A stretch of DNA of 64,000 nucleotides, taken from positions 992,001 to 1,056,000 of the forward strand of contig NZ_FTNO01000001.1 in NCBI RefSeq assembly GCF_900156425.1, given 5' to 3'. Of the stretch, positions 16,567 to 24,448 are shown in pieces. The notes beneath the pieces are model-generated. The model was not told the origin of the DNA and did no database searches. It saw only the letters and a program-made list of their open reading frames with translations. Both the position numbers and the translations under genes were made by a program. How positions within the stretch are numbered: position 1 is the stretch's first letter; each line of letters starts with the position of its first letter. The stretch is from Haladaptatus litoreus. GTDB taxonomy: Archaea > Halobacteriota > Halobacteria > Halobacteriales > Haladaptataceae.

Positions 16567-16784
16567 TCGGAGTTCTCCTCCACGTGTTCGTCTTTTCCGT
16601 CGGTGTGTTCGCGATAGATTTCACAGTGATACTCGTGGTGCAGGTCGTACCGGTCGTTGCAGATGTCTGCCCGCATCGGTTGGACGAACTCTTCGATGAC
16701 GGTGCAGAAGGCGCGCGGCTCGTCGAACGCCGCCCTATCGGGTTCGTCAGTTTCCTCGGCGTATTCCAGATACGGACACACCAT
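16563..16784 (-). CDS. Cys/His-containing mini-protein upstream of BKACE
   Basis: A 73-residue protein. Start chosen at MVCPYLEYAEE; a longer frame adds 17 residues without support. Four cysteines are visible (MVCPYL, AFCTVIEE, DICNDRYDLHH, YHCEIY) with His between them, a possible zinc or Fe-S site. The acidic C-terminus overlaps the BKACE start (ATGA). The family resembles uncharacterised haloarchaeal proteins; a role with BKACE is inferred only from coupling. Confidence 0.72.
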   Translation of the reverse strand: MVCPYLEYAEETDEPDRAAFDEPRAFCTVIEEFVQPMRADICNDRYDLHHEYHCEIYREHTDGKDEHVEENSE

Positions 16785-16897
16785 GCGTGATAGATGGGAA
16801 CGAGAATCATAATCGTTCGCTAACACACCCGTCACGTGATAACCCGCAAGTCATCGGAACTGTCGGGAAACGGTACGACGGAGCAGTCGAACGCCCG

Positions 16898-17767
16898 CTA
16901 CTTTTTGTCTTGTAAGTACGCTCCGAACGTCCGAAGGTCGCTTTCCGCCACCCCGAAAACGGCCACGTCGTTCGTCTCTGTCGTGTTGTCGTGTCGTAGC
17001 ACGCGGTACTGGTCTCGGCCGAACGGAACGCCGGGCGCGCGCTCTGCAATCGAAAACCCGACCGACGCGACCGACATCGGGACTGAAACCACGGTGACAC
17101 CGTCGCAGACGGCTTCGATTATTTCGGCGAACGTGGGTTTCTCTGGGCCGCCGATTTCGTAGATTTTGCCTGCGTGTCGAGCCTCCTCGACGCCGTCAGC
17201 GAACATCGGGGCGAGGTCTTCGACCCAAATCGGTTGCATTCGCATCGTTCCACCGCCCGGAAGCGGGGCAACGACGGGTGGGGTTATCTGCTCGATGAAC
17301 GGAACGAACGCGCATCCGTCACCGAAAACGACCGAGGGGCGGTATATCACCCAGTCGAGGGCCGACTCCCGAACGACGCGCTCTGCGCGTCGTTTCGCTC
17401 GAAAGTACGTCGTCTGCACGCCGGAATCGACGCCCAGTCCGCTCATCTGGACGAATCGCTCGACGCCGGTCGCTTCGCTCGCGGCGACGAGATGTTTCGT
17501 TCCACCGAGGTGAACCGCTTCGTGGCTTCGGTTCCGAAGTTGGGAGTGCGACGGGAGTGCGACGAGATTGACCACGGCGTCGTGACCAGCGACGACGTCA
17601 GAGAGGTCGGGGTTCCGAACGTCGAGAGTGGTCGTTTCGACGCTCGCCGGTAGTTCGGAAGCGTCCGGATTGCGTGACGCCGCGGTCACGTTGTGGCCAC
17701 GCTCGTCCAAAACGCGACACAGCGAACGACCGACGAAGCCCGACCCACCAGCGACGAACACCTTCAT
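16898..17767 (-). CDS. NDUFA9-like NAD(P)-binding atypical short-chain dehydrogenase
   Basis: A 289-residue Rossmann protein. Start at MKVFVAGGSGFVGRSLCRVL; the 45 residues upstream in frame are lysine-rich and unlikely. MKVFVAGGSGFVG is the dinucleotide motif; VVNLVALPSH and RFVQMSGLGVDSGVQTTYFRAKR follow, with the Tyr-x3-Lys catalytic pair changed to Tyr-Phe-Arg-Ala-Lys. Family members act as chaperone-like or quinone/NADPH-binding proteins, including the complex I subunit NDUFA9. Its true substrate is not known. Confidence 0.85.
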   Translation of the reverse strand: MKVFVAGGSGFVGRSLCRVLDERGHNVTAASRNPDASELPASVETTTLDVRNPDLSDVVAGHDAVVNLVALPSHSQLRNRSHEAVHLGGTKHLVAASEATGVERFVQMSGLGVDSGVQTTYFRAKRRAERVVRESALDWVIYRPSVVFGDGCAFVPFIEQITPPVVAPLPGGGTMRMQPIWVEDLAPMFADGVEEARHAGKIYEIGGPEKPTFAEIIEAVCDGVTVVSVPMSVASVGFSIAERAPGVPFGRDQYRVLRHDNTTETNDVAVFGVAESDLRTFGAYLQDKK

Positions 17768-17898
17768 AGCTGTTTTTTGGTGTCCGAGTGCGCTAAAAGT
17801 ATTGATTCTTTTGGATATTTTGGAACGAGCTGCCATCGATTGCTTGATGATAAATTGCGTCAGTGCGGTCGTCGGCGTGAGAGATTCGTCGTTTCGAA

Positions 17899-18441
17899 TC
17901 ACGCCCGCTCGAACACTGTCTTCAAATCCCGTTCCATCTCTCCCTCCTTGCTACCGTCGTAGAACGTCGCCGCCGGATGGTACGTCGGAACGACATCGTA
18001 GCCATCGAACTCGAACGTCCGGCCGTGTACATCCGAGACGTTCTCGTTCGTGCCGAGTATTTCGCGCGTAGCGAAGCTTCCGAGCGGGACGACAACTGAC
18101 GGGGCGACGCGTTCGATTTCGGCGTCCAACACCGGCCACCACGCGTCGATTTCGGCTCGTTGGGGACTTCGATTCTCCGGCGGGCGAACCTTCACCAAAT
18201 TGGTGATGTACAGGTCGTTTCGAGCCACGCCGATGGATTCGAGCGCGGTGTTCAGCCGTCCCCCTGCACGTCCGACGAACGGTTCGCCCTGTGTGACTTC
18301 CTGCTCACCGGGGGCCTCGCCGACCAGCATCACGTCGGCGTCGAACGGGCCGACTGATGGAACGAAGCGTGACCGGTCGAACTGTTCGTCCGGAACTGCC
18401 GCAAGCACCTCCTCGAACTCGGTTTCGAACGTCGAACTCAT
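17899..18441 (-). CDS. family 4-like uracil-DNA glycosylase lacking Fe-S cysteines
   Basis: A 180-residue protein starting at MSSTFETEF. It has motif A LVGEAPGEQEVTQGEPFVG, the conserved GRAGGRLN, NLVKVRPPENRSP, and the C-terminal YHPAATFYDG motif, all as in family 4 UDGs that excise uracil from DNA. Unlike the canonical thermostable enzymes, it contains no cysteine at all, so it cannot hold the usual 4Fe-4S cluster. It is therefore a divergent paralogue; activity should not be assumed. It is 131 bp downstream of its convergent-free neighbour at 16898-17767 on the same strand. Confidence 0.85.
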   Translation of the reverse strand: MSSTFETEFEEVLAAVPDEQFDRSRFVPSVGPFDADVMLVGEAPGEQEVTQGEPFVGRAGGRLNTALESIGVARNDLYITNLVKVRPPENRSPQRAEIDAWWPVLDAEIERVAPSVVVPLGSFATREILGTNENVSDVHGRTFEFDGYDVVPTYHPAATFYDGSKEGEMERDLKTVFERA

Positions 18442-18618
18442 AGTGCAAACCCGTTCACTGTCCACCACCGAAAAAAGAGCGGCCGAACGACAGCGGAACC
18501 CGGATTCCGGCCGACTTGCTCGGCCGGAATCCAACCTTCCTCACGGCGTAGGTCGTGACCATACGCTGACCAGTGTTCCGCACAATACCTTCCTCGGTTC
18601 GAAAAGACGTGTGTGGGT

Positions 18619-19037
18619 ATGGATGGGACTGTGGGGATAGACGCTCGAACGGTGTTCGCATGGCTACTGGTACTCGTGCTGGCGATACTCTCGTGGCTTT
18701 TCGTGGAACCGTTTCTCTCGTGGCTGCTCGCAACGGGCTTTCTCGCGTTCGTGTTCTTTCCACTCCACCGGCGGCTCGAAAACCGAATCGGCGCACGACT
18801 CTCCGCAGGTTTGGTCATCTGGGGAGTCACGCCCGTCGCCGTCACGGACGACTACCTGCGTGCGGTGATAATCGACCAGCAGTCGGAGACGCATTCGGCG
18901 GTCGTTTTCCTCAGCGTCGTGGGCGGTACTACCTTTTCGGCTCGATGGGATCGTTCGTCGGGCCAATTCTCCTCGGACTGTTCAAAACGAGCGTGGAAGT
19001 AATCGGTGGTCATTACGGAATCGTCCGTCGTTCGTGA
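18619..19037 (+). pseudogene. decayed AI-2E/PerM-family transporter
   Basis: The first 70 residues (VFAWLLVLVLAILSWLFVEP, LATGFLAFVFFPLHRRLENR) match the N-terminal two helices of AI-2E-family exporters. The middle, some 200 residues in intact members, is missing. The C-terminal motif DDYLRAVIIDQQSETHSAVV with LFGSMGSFVGPILLGLF is present but split between two frames. Deleting one T after GGCGGTACT (about 18930) explains the shift. An internal deletion plus a frameshift makes this a pseudogene; a short two-TM product could still be made. Confidence 0.8.
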
Positions 19038-19132
19038 TACGATTCAGCCGTTCTCGCCCCCGTCTTAGTCAGCCTGCGAATGTAGCCTCGCCACTCATTG
19101 ACTCCACGAACAAATGCAGTAGATGAGAACCC

Positions 19133-19624
19133 ATGACAACAGACTCAATCGAACAACTCTTCGTCAACGGTCTGGAAGAGCTGTACTACACCGAACAGCA
19201 ACTCATCGACGCACTGGAGACGCTCGCCGAGCAGACGAACGACGAAGCGGCTAGTCAAGCGTTCTCGGAACACCGCACCGAAACGCAAGAGCACGTCAAT
19301 CGACTGGAGCAGGTGTTCGAACAAATCGGTGAAGAGCCGCAGGCAAAAGACGAGCAGGTGGTGGATGCGCTCATCGACGAACACGAACAGTTCGCACAAG
19401 AGAACGACGGTGACGTGCTCGACCGGTACAACATCGAAGTCGGGCAGAAAACCGAACACTACGAAATCGCCGCCTACGGCAACCTCACGTCGTTCGCTGG
19501 CAAACTCGGCTACGACGAGGCCGCAGACCTGTTGGAAGAAACCCTTCGAGAGGAAGAATCGGCGCTGGACGAACTGTCTCAAGCCGGTGAGCAGTTCGAC
19601 GAGCAGCAGATTGCCAGCGACTAA
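19133..19624 (+). CDS. YciE/YciF-type ferritin-like protein (DUF892)
   Basis: A 163-residue four-helix bundle protein. IEQLFVNGLEELYYTEQQL, the repeated acidic helices, EHRTETQEHVNRLEQVFE, and KTEHYEIAAYGNLTSFA carry the Glu and Glu-x2-His ligands of a diiron site. Family members are stress-induced with unknown chemistry. The protein is strongly acidic. It has its own start 9 bp after a GATGAGAACC context and converges on deoxyhypusine synthase, 52 bp away. Confidence 0.9.
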   Translation: MTTDSIEQLFVNGLEELYYTEQQLIDALETLAEQTNDEAASQAFSEHRTETQEHVNRLEQVFEQIGEEPQAKDEQVVDALIDEHEQFAQENDGDVLDRYNIEVGQKTEHYEIAAYGNLTSFAGKLGYDEAADLLEETLREEESALDELSQAGEQFDEQQIASD

Positions 19625-19676
19625 GCGAACTGCGTGGTACTTTTATTCGACCGAGTCGATTTTCGGTGGCGGATGT

Positions 19677-20648
19677 TTATCGAAATGCACCAGCGACCAG
19701 CAACGGAAACACGAGCGTCGCTTCCGCTTCGACCTGCGTGTAGTTGGTTTCGTGGTTCTTGATTTTCCCCCACGACACTGCTTCGTTCGGCGGTGCGCCC
19801 GAGAGCGACCCGTCGCCTTCGACGCCCGTCGAGATGTAAATGACGTAGTCCGCGCCGCCGCGGAAGAGGTTCGTCATGATAGCGTGGTGTTTCGGCACTC
19901 CTCCACCGACCGCGATGAGGCCCGTTTCATCCGCGAGCAGACCGTCCTCGATGAGCGAGTCGTAGTCGTCCAGAATCTCGATTCCGACTTCCGAATCGTA
20001 CCCCTGCCGGTAGTAGTAGAGGAAGTTGCCGACTTCCGCATCGGTCAGCGCGGGACAGTAGACGGGAACGTCGTTGTCCGCGGCCTGTTTCAGCACCGAA
20101 TCTTCGTCGTCGAGCGTTTCTCCTAATTCGCGTGCGAACGCCGTCGGCGTCCGAACTTTCTCCTCCGCGAAGAAGTCATCGAAGAAGTCATAGAGGTACT
20201 CTTCCAGCCAGACGTATCGGTCGGAGGGAACGAAGATGTTTCCGAGGCGGTTGATTCCTCGCTCCCGAAGTTCGCCTTCGTCGGCGTCCCACTCGCCCAT
20301 CTTGAACGGTTTCGCGGTCTTGATAACGTCCTCGGTGAGCGAACCGGAAGTCGTGATGAGAACGTCGACGTATCCTTCGCGGACGAGATACGCGACGACT
20401 TCGCGAAGACCGGAGGAGATGATGTTCGAAGTGAACGTCAGATAGATGGTCGCATCCTCGGCCTGCATCTGTTCTGCGATGTCGATGGCTTCGGCGAGTT
20501 GTGTCGCTTGAAAGCCCGTCGTTGCATACGATTCTAAGAGGTCGCCGAAATCGAACGGTTCGCGGAAGTCGTAGCCTCGAACGTCGGGGGAGTCTATTTC
20601 TTCGTCACTCCCGGGTACGACGTGGTCGTGCGTGTCGTCTTCGGTCAT
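19677..20648 (-). CDS. dys: deoxyhypusine synthase
   Basis: A 323-residue NAD-dependent enzyme that transfers an aminobutyl group from spermidine (or a related amine) to a lysine of aIF5A. Visible: the N-terminal GYDFREPFDFGDLLESY, TFTSNIISSGLREVVAYLV, LIAVGGGVPKHHAIMTN near the NAD site, and EAVSWGKIKNHE with the catalytic Lys at about 295, followed by EATLVFPLLVAGAFR. The length is typical. The upstream 304-bp gap is AT-rich and shared with the divergent iron operon. Confidence 0.95.
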   Translation of the reverse strand: MTEDDTHDHVVPGSDEEIDSPDVRGYDFREPFDFGDLLESYATTGFQATQLAEAIDIAEQMQAEDATIYLTFTSNIISSGLREVVAYLVREGYVDVLITTSGSLTEDVIKTAKPFKMGEWDADEGELRERGINRLGNIFVPSDRYVWLEEYLYDFFDDFFAEEKVRTPTAFARELGETLDDEDSVLKQAADNDVPVYCPALTDAEVGNFLYYYRQGYDSEVGIEILDDYDSLIEDGLLADETGLIAVGGGVPKHHAIMTNLFRGGADYVIYISTGVEGDGSLSGAPPNEAVSWGKIKNHETNYTQVEAEATLVFPLLVAGAFR

Positions 20649-20894
20649 ACTAGTTCCTCTCGTATCCGTCGATTTGAATCACTCGAAACGGCGGATTTAA
20701 TGTGGTTTTCAATGACAAACGCCACCAATTCGGTGTTCAAACGAAATTAGCGTTATAAATTTGGTAGTAATAAGATGAAAATCTCGGCGTGTCTGGTGTT
20801 GGAGAATAACTTCAAAAACAACATAGTTACAAAATCGAAGATTAATTAGCGTTATTTAATACTAAAATCAAACGATATTTTGGCAAATGGGCAA

Positions 20895-20914
20895 AATTTA
20901 GGCCTGCCTAAATT
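20895..20914. promoter_or_regulatory. upstream DtxR/IdeR-type iron operator
   Basis: A perfect 9-2-9 palindrome AATTTAGGC-CT-GCCTAAATT. The TTAGGC...GCCTAA core resembles the TTAGG/CCTAA half-sites of iron-dependent DtxR/IdeR/SirR repressors. It lies just upstream of the TATA-like TTTAAA at 20925-20930 of the iron-uptake operon. Confidence 0.85.
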
Positions 20915-20924
20915 CCGAAAACGC

Positions 20925-20930
20925 TTTAAA
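20925..20930 (+). promoter_or_regulatory. TATA box of the iron-uptake operon
   Basis: CGCTTTAAATC lies between the two operators and 23-28 bp ahead of the ATG at 20953. This spacing predicts a leaderless mRNA, so a repressor bound at either operator would block TBP/TFB or RNA polymerase. Confidence 0.7.
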
Positions 20931-20932
20931 TC

Positions 20933-20948
20933 TTTAGGCGAGCCTAAA
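20933..20948. promoter_or_regulatory. downstream DtxR/IdeR-type iron operator
   Basis: A second perfect palindrome TTTAGGC-GA-GCCTAAA, with the same half-sites as the first, centred 36 bp downstream of it. It ends 4 bp before the start codon and covers the likely transcription start, a classical repression position. Confidence 0.85.
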
Positions 20949-20952
20949 CTCT

Positions 20953-22173
20953 ATGTCCAAAAAAAGAGGCGGACACGGGGCACCAACGCGGCGCGACTAT
21001 CTGAAGTACGGCGGGGTAACCATCGGTGGCGGCCTGCTCGCAGGTTGTGCAGGACTCACGGGGTCGGACACGACATCCACGGAAACCGGGACATCGAGCA
21101 CGAACACGGCCGAGACGAGTTACTCGGTGACGATGTCACCAGTAGGGGAGGTGACATTCGAGGAAACGCCCTCGAACGTGATGGCGTACAGTCCACAGTA
21201 CGTCGATATGCTGGTCGCGTTCGGCCACGCTGACTCGCTCAACTCCGTCGGATTTCCCGGAGATACCGTCACCGGACTACAGTATTTTTACGACACTCTT
21301 GACGGCGTTTCGCTGTCCACCGATGGTCTCACGCAGTTGTTCAACGACGGAATGGACAAGGAACTGTTCTACGAACTCGACAGCGACGTTCACCTGATGG
21401 ACCCGGCGTGGGCCACGACGTTCAAAGGGTGGAGTCGAGACGACGTCGAAGAGATAGCCGAGAACGTCGGCCCGTGGTTCGCAAACCGCTACAGCAGACA
21501 GCACGCTCAACCGCCGGAAGCGTACCGAGACGACTACCAGTACTACACGCTCTGGGAACTGTCGGAAAAAGTCGCCGCTGTTTTCGGCGAGCAAGAGCGC
21601 TTCGAAGCGCTCAAGTCCGAATACGAGGCGCTCTACGGAACCATCCGCGCCAACCTCCCGCCGAAGAGCGAGCGTCCAACCGTCGGACTGCTCTCCTACT
21701 GGGACGGGGAGTTCTACCCGTACAAAATCAGCGGCCCGGGATTCGGGAAAGCCCACGTCCGCCCGATGGGTGCGCGGGATGCGTTCGCGGACAGCGACAA
21801 AACGTACGCCGAAAACTACGATGCGACGTACAACATGGAGGGGGTGCTCGACATCGACCCGGACGTTATTCTTCACATCTTCGGCGTCGGCCCGTGGTAC
21901 GATTGGGACGAAATCAGTGAAACAGTGTCCAGCGACCCGGTCGGGAAGGAACTCACTGCGGTACAGAACGACCGCTTCTACGCCTCTGGCGGGTCGTTCC
22001 AAGGGCCATTGAAAAATCTCCTCCAGTTGGAGATGACCGCCAAACAGCTGTATCCGGACGCTTTCGGCGAGTGGCCGCGTTTCGAGGAAGGACAGTCGTA
22101 TCCCGAGTTCTCGAAAGAAGAACAGCTGTTCGACCACCAGCGAGTTGCGGACATCGTCACTGGGGATTTCTGA
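20953..22173 (+). CDS. iron/siderophore ABC transporter binding lipoprotein 1
   Basis: A 406-residue exported solute-binding protein. It has a Tat motif RRDYLKYGG and a lipobox LLAGC (Cys at about 34), then a Thr/Ser-rich linker that spaces it from the membrane. The rest is the FepB/BtuF-like two-lobed fold of cluster III metal-chelate binding proteins (VTMSPVGEVTFEETPSNVMA, DPDVILHIFGVGPW). It opens the operon and is 2 bp from a clear paralogue. Two upstream iron operators imply expression under iron starvation. Ligand could be a ferric siderophore or haem; iron is favoured by the operators. Confidence 0.92.
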   Translation: MSKKRGGHGAPTRRDYLKYGGVTIGGGLLAGCAGLTGSDTTSTETGTSSTNTAETSYSVTMSPVGEVTFEETPSNVMAYSPQYVDMLVAFGHADSLNSVGFPGDTVTGLQYFYDTLDGVSLSTDGLTQLFNDGMDKELFYELDSDVHLMDPAWATTFKGWSRDDVEEIAENVGPWFANRYSRQHAQPPEAYRDDYQYYTLWELSEKVAAVFGEQERFEALKSEYEALYGTIRANLPPKSERPTVGLLSYWDGEFYPYKISGPGFGKAHVRPMGARDAFADSDKTYAENYDATYNMEGVLDIDPDVILHIFGVGPWYDWDEISETVSSDPVGKELTAVQNDRFYASGGSFQGPLKNLLQLEMTAKQLYPDAFGEWPRFEEGQSYPEFSKEEQLFDHQRVADIVTGDF

Positions 22174-22175
22174 CA

Positions 22176-23402
22176 ATGAGCGACGGCGATACGATTCCAC
22201 ACGAGACACCGACACGGCGCGACTATCTGAAGTACGGCGGAGCGGTCATCGGCGGTGCAGCATTCGCGGGCTGTACCGCCGACAGCGGTTCGGAGTCCAC
22301 GCCGACCGCAACGGGAACCGATTCTGACGCGGTCACATCGGCAGACGACGAAGCGACGGACGGGACGTACACAGTGACGATGTCACCCATGGGCGAAGTC
22401 GAGTTCGAGTCGCCACCGGAGACGGTGTTCACCCGTCTCACCCACCACGCGGATATGGCGTTCGCGCTCGGCCGTGGGGACGGAATCAACGCGATGCACG
22501 CCCCCGACTACTACGACCAACTCTGGAACCAGTTCGTGGAGCGACTCCCCGGCGTCTCCCTCGACTGGACTGGGCTGTACTCCTCGTGGGAGGTCGGCAA
22601 GGAGAAACTCTACGAACTGGACAGCGACGTGCATCTCGCCGACCCGGCGTCGGTGCTGGCACTCGGTAGCTGGAGCATGGCGGACATCGAGGAAATCGAG
22701 CAGAACATCAGCCCGTGGTTCGGCAACTCGTTCAGCGCCGGTCAGCAGACGCCGCCGGACAATTGGGAGGGCGACTACGAGTACCCCAGCCTGTGGGAAC
22801 AGTTCGAGAAAGTCGCGGAGGTGTTTCAAGAAAAAGAGCGCTACGAGGCGCTCGCCGAGATTCGAGCTGAGATGCTCACAACAATCGAGGCAGACCTTCC
22901 GTCCGAATCGGAACGACCGACCGCGGTGATGGTCGGGTCGGCCGACATCGAGGGCGACATCTACGCCTACACGTTGAGCAATCCCGGATTCCTCACCGCA
23001 CACACGCGCCCGCTCAAGCCGCGCGATGCGTTCGAGGGGTCGGTCGAATCCGGCTCCGTCATCGACCTGGAAATGTTGCTGGAAGCCGACCCCGACGTGA
23101 TGCTGTTCCTCGGGGGTATGCTCCCGACGACGGACATGGGCGAACTCCGCGCAACGCTCGAATCGAACGCGGTCGGGGCCGAGATTACGGCCGTGGAAAA
23201 CGGCCGCACCCATCCACAGGGTGCGCGGTATCAGGGGCCGATTTTGAACCTCTTCCAGTTGGAGATGACGGCCAAACAGCTCTATCCCGAGCAGTTCGGC
23301 GAGTGGCCGTCCTACGACAACGGCCCATATCCAGAGATTCCCGAGGACGAGCAGTTGTTCGACCGCCAGCGGGTTGCGGACATCATCAACGGAGCGTTCT
23401 GA
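22176..23402 (+). CDS. iron/siderophore ABC transporter binding lipoprotein 2
   Basis: A 408-residue paralogue of the preceding protein. The N-terminal TPTRRDYLKYGGAVIGG and lipobox FAGC are nearly identical to those of the first, and the C-terminus shares QLEMTAKQLYP and FGEWP. The ligand-facing middle diverges (MAFALGRGDGINAMHAPDYY), suggesting a second specificity. The 2-bp gaps on each side place it firmly inside the operon. The start MSDGDTIPHE is chosen because longer frames run back into the first gene. Confidence 0.92.
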   Translation: MSDGDTIPHETPTRRDYLKYGGAVIGGAAFAGCTADSGSESTPTATGTDSDAVTSADDEATDGTYTVTMSPMGEVEFESPPETVFTRLTHHADMAFALGRGDGINAMHAPDYYDQLWNQFVERLPGVSLDWTGLYSSWEVGKEKLYELDSDVHLADPASVLALGSWSMADIEEIEQNISPWFGNSFSAGQQTPPDNWEGDYEYPSLWEQFEKVAEVFQEKERYEALAEIRAEMLTTIEADLPSESERPTAVMVGSADIEGDIYAYTLSNPGFLTAHTRPLKPRDAFEGSVESGSVIDLEMLLEADPDVMLFLGGMLPTTDMGELRATLESNAVGAEITAVENGRTHPQGARYQGPILNLFQLEMTAKQLYPEQFGEWPSYDNGPYPEIPEDEQLFDRQRVADIINGAF

Positions 23403-23404
23403 AC

Positions 23405-24448
23405 ATGAGTGAAACGACGGACACTGAGCACAAGCAGAATCAAACGACAGGAGCCGACCACGGCCAAAATCAAACGACGGAGACCGACTACGACCACGAC
23501 GTCGTTATCGTCGGTGGCGGGCCAGCAGGCTGTTCGGCAGGTGTGTTTACCGCACGGGAAGGACTCGACACGGTGATTTTCGACCGGGGACGCTCCTCCG
23601 TACTGCGATGTGCCCATCTCGAAAATTATCTCGGTTTTCCCGAGGGAATCGACATCGAAACGCTGTACGAACTGATGCACGCGCACGCCGAGAATGCAGG
23701 CTGTGACATCGTTCCTAACTTGGTCGAATCGGTCGATAAAACCGACGATGACGACGGGTTCGTCGTCACTCCGCAAGAGGGAACACCGGTTACCACCCGG
23801 CGAGTCGTCGCGGCGACGCGCTACGACGGCGAATACATGCGCGGACTAGGCGACGATGCGGCGATGTTCGAGACGTACGAACACGACGACGAAGAACACG
23901 AACGGTTCGACCGCGGTTATGCCGACGACGACGGCACGACCTCCGTGTCGGGACTCTACGTCGCCTCACCCTCCGAGGAAGCAGATAAACAGGCGATTAT
24001 CGCGGCCGGTCGCGGCGCGCGGGTCGCGCGCCGCGTCGTTACGGACGCTCGAATAGACGACGGTTGGTGGGAAGAAGTGGCTGGCGGCGTCGATTGGGTG
24101 CGCCGTCAGGCTGAACTCGACGAGAAGTGGGCCGAGCGCGAAGCGTGGGTCGAGTGGTTCGACGACTACTACGGAGAGGGTGCACCCGTAGACATTGATT
24201 CCGAGCGGTTCCGCCGCGTGCGCGAGGCATCGACCGATGCCTCGCTCTCTTCGTACATCACTCCGGAGGAGATGGAGGCGCGAGCAGAAACCGGTCACGA
24301 AACGCTGGCCGAGCACCTCGATGCAGAAACGGTCGTCGCCGCAGTCGGCGAGGAAGAACTCCTCGACGCGATAGCCGACGATTCGATTCGTGAATATATC
24401 GGCACCGACGGCCAGTCGGTGGAAGGAGACGAGCAACATGGTGAGTGA
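23405..24448 (+). CDS. thioredoxin-reductase-like FAD protein embedded in iron operon
   Basis: A 347-residue flavoprotein starting at MSETTDTEHKQ. The FAD motif DVVIVGGGPAGCSAGVFTA is followed by LRCAHLENYLGFPEGIDIET. The Cys-x2-Cys disulfide-redox pair and the NADPH Rossmann domain of thioredoxin reductase are absent; GLYVASPSEEADKQAIIAAG closes the FAD domain. A C-terminal acidic, Trp-rich helical region of about 130 residues (DDGWWEEVAGGVDWVRRQAE) is not recognised. A role as cytoplasmic ferric-siderophore reductase or oxidative release factor is inferred from the operon. It overlaps the permease start by 11 bp. Confidence 0.75.
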   Translation: MSETTDTEHKQNQTTGADHGQNQTTETDYDHDVVIVGGGPAGCSAGVFTAREGLDTVIFDRGRSSVLRCAHLENYLGFPEGIDIETLYELMHAHAENAGCDIVPNLVESVDKTDDDDGFVVTPQEGTPVTTRRVVAATRYDGEYMRGLGDDAAMFETYEHDDEEHERFDRGYADDDGTTSVSGLYVASPSEEADKQAIIAAGRGARVARRVVTDARIDDGWWEEVAGGVDWVRRQAELDEKWAEREAWVEWFDDYYGEGAPVDIDSERFRRVREASTDASLSSYITPEEMEARAETGHETLAEHLDAETVVAAVGEEELLDAIADDSIREYIGTDGQSVEGDEQHGE

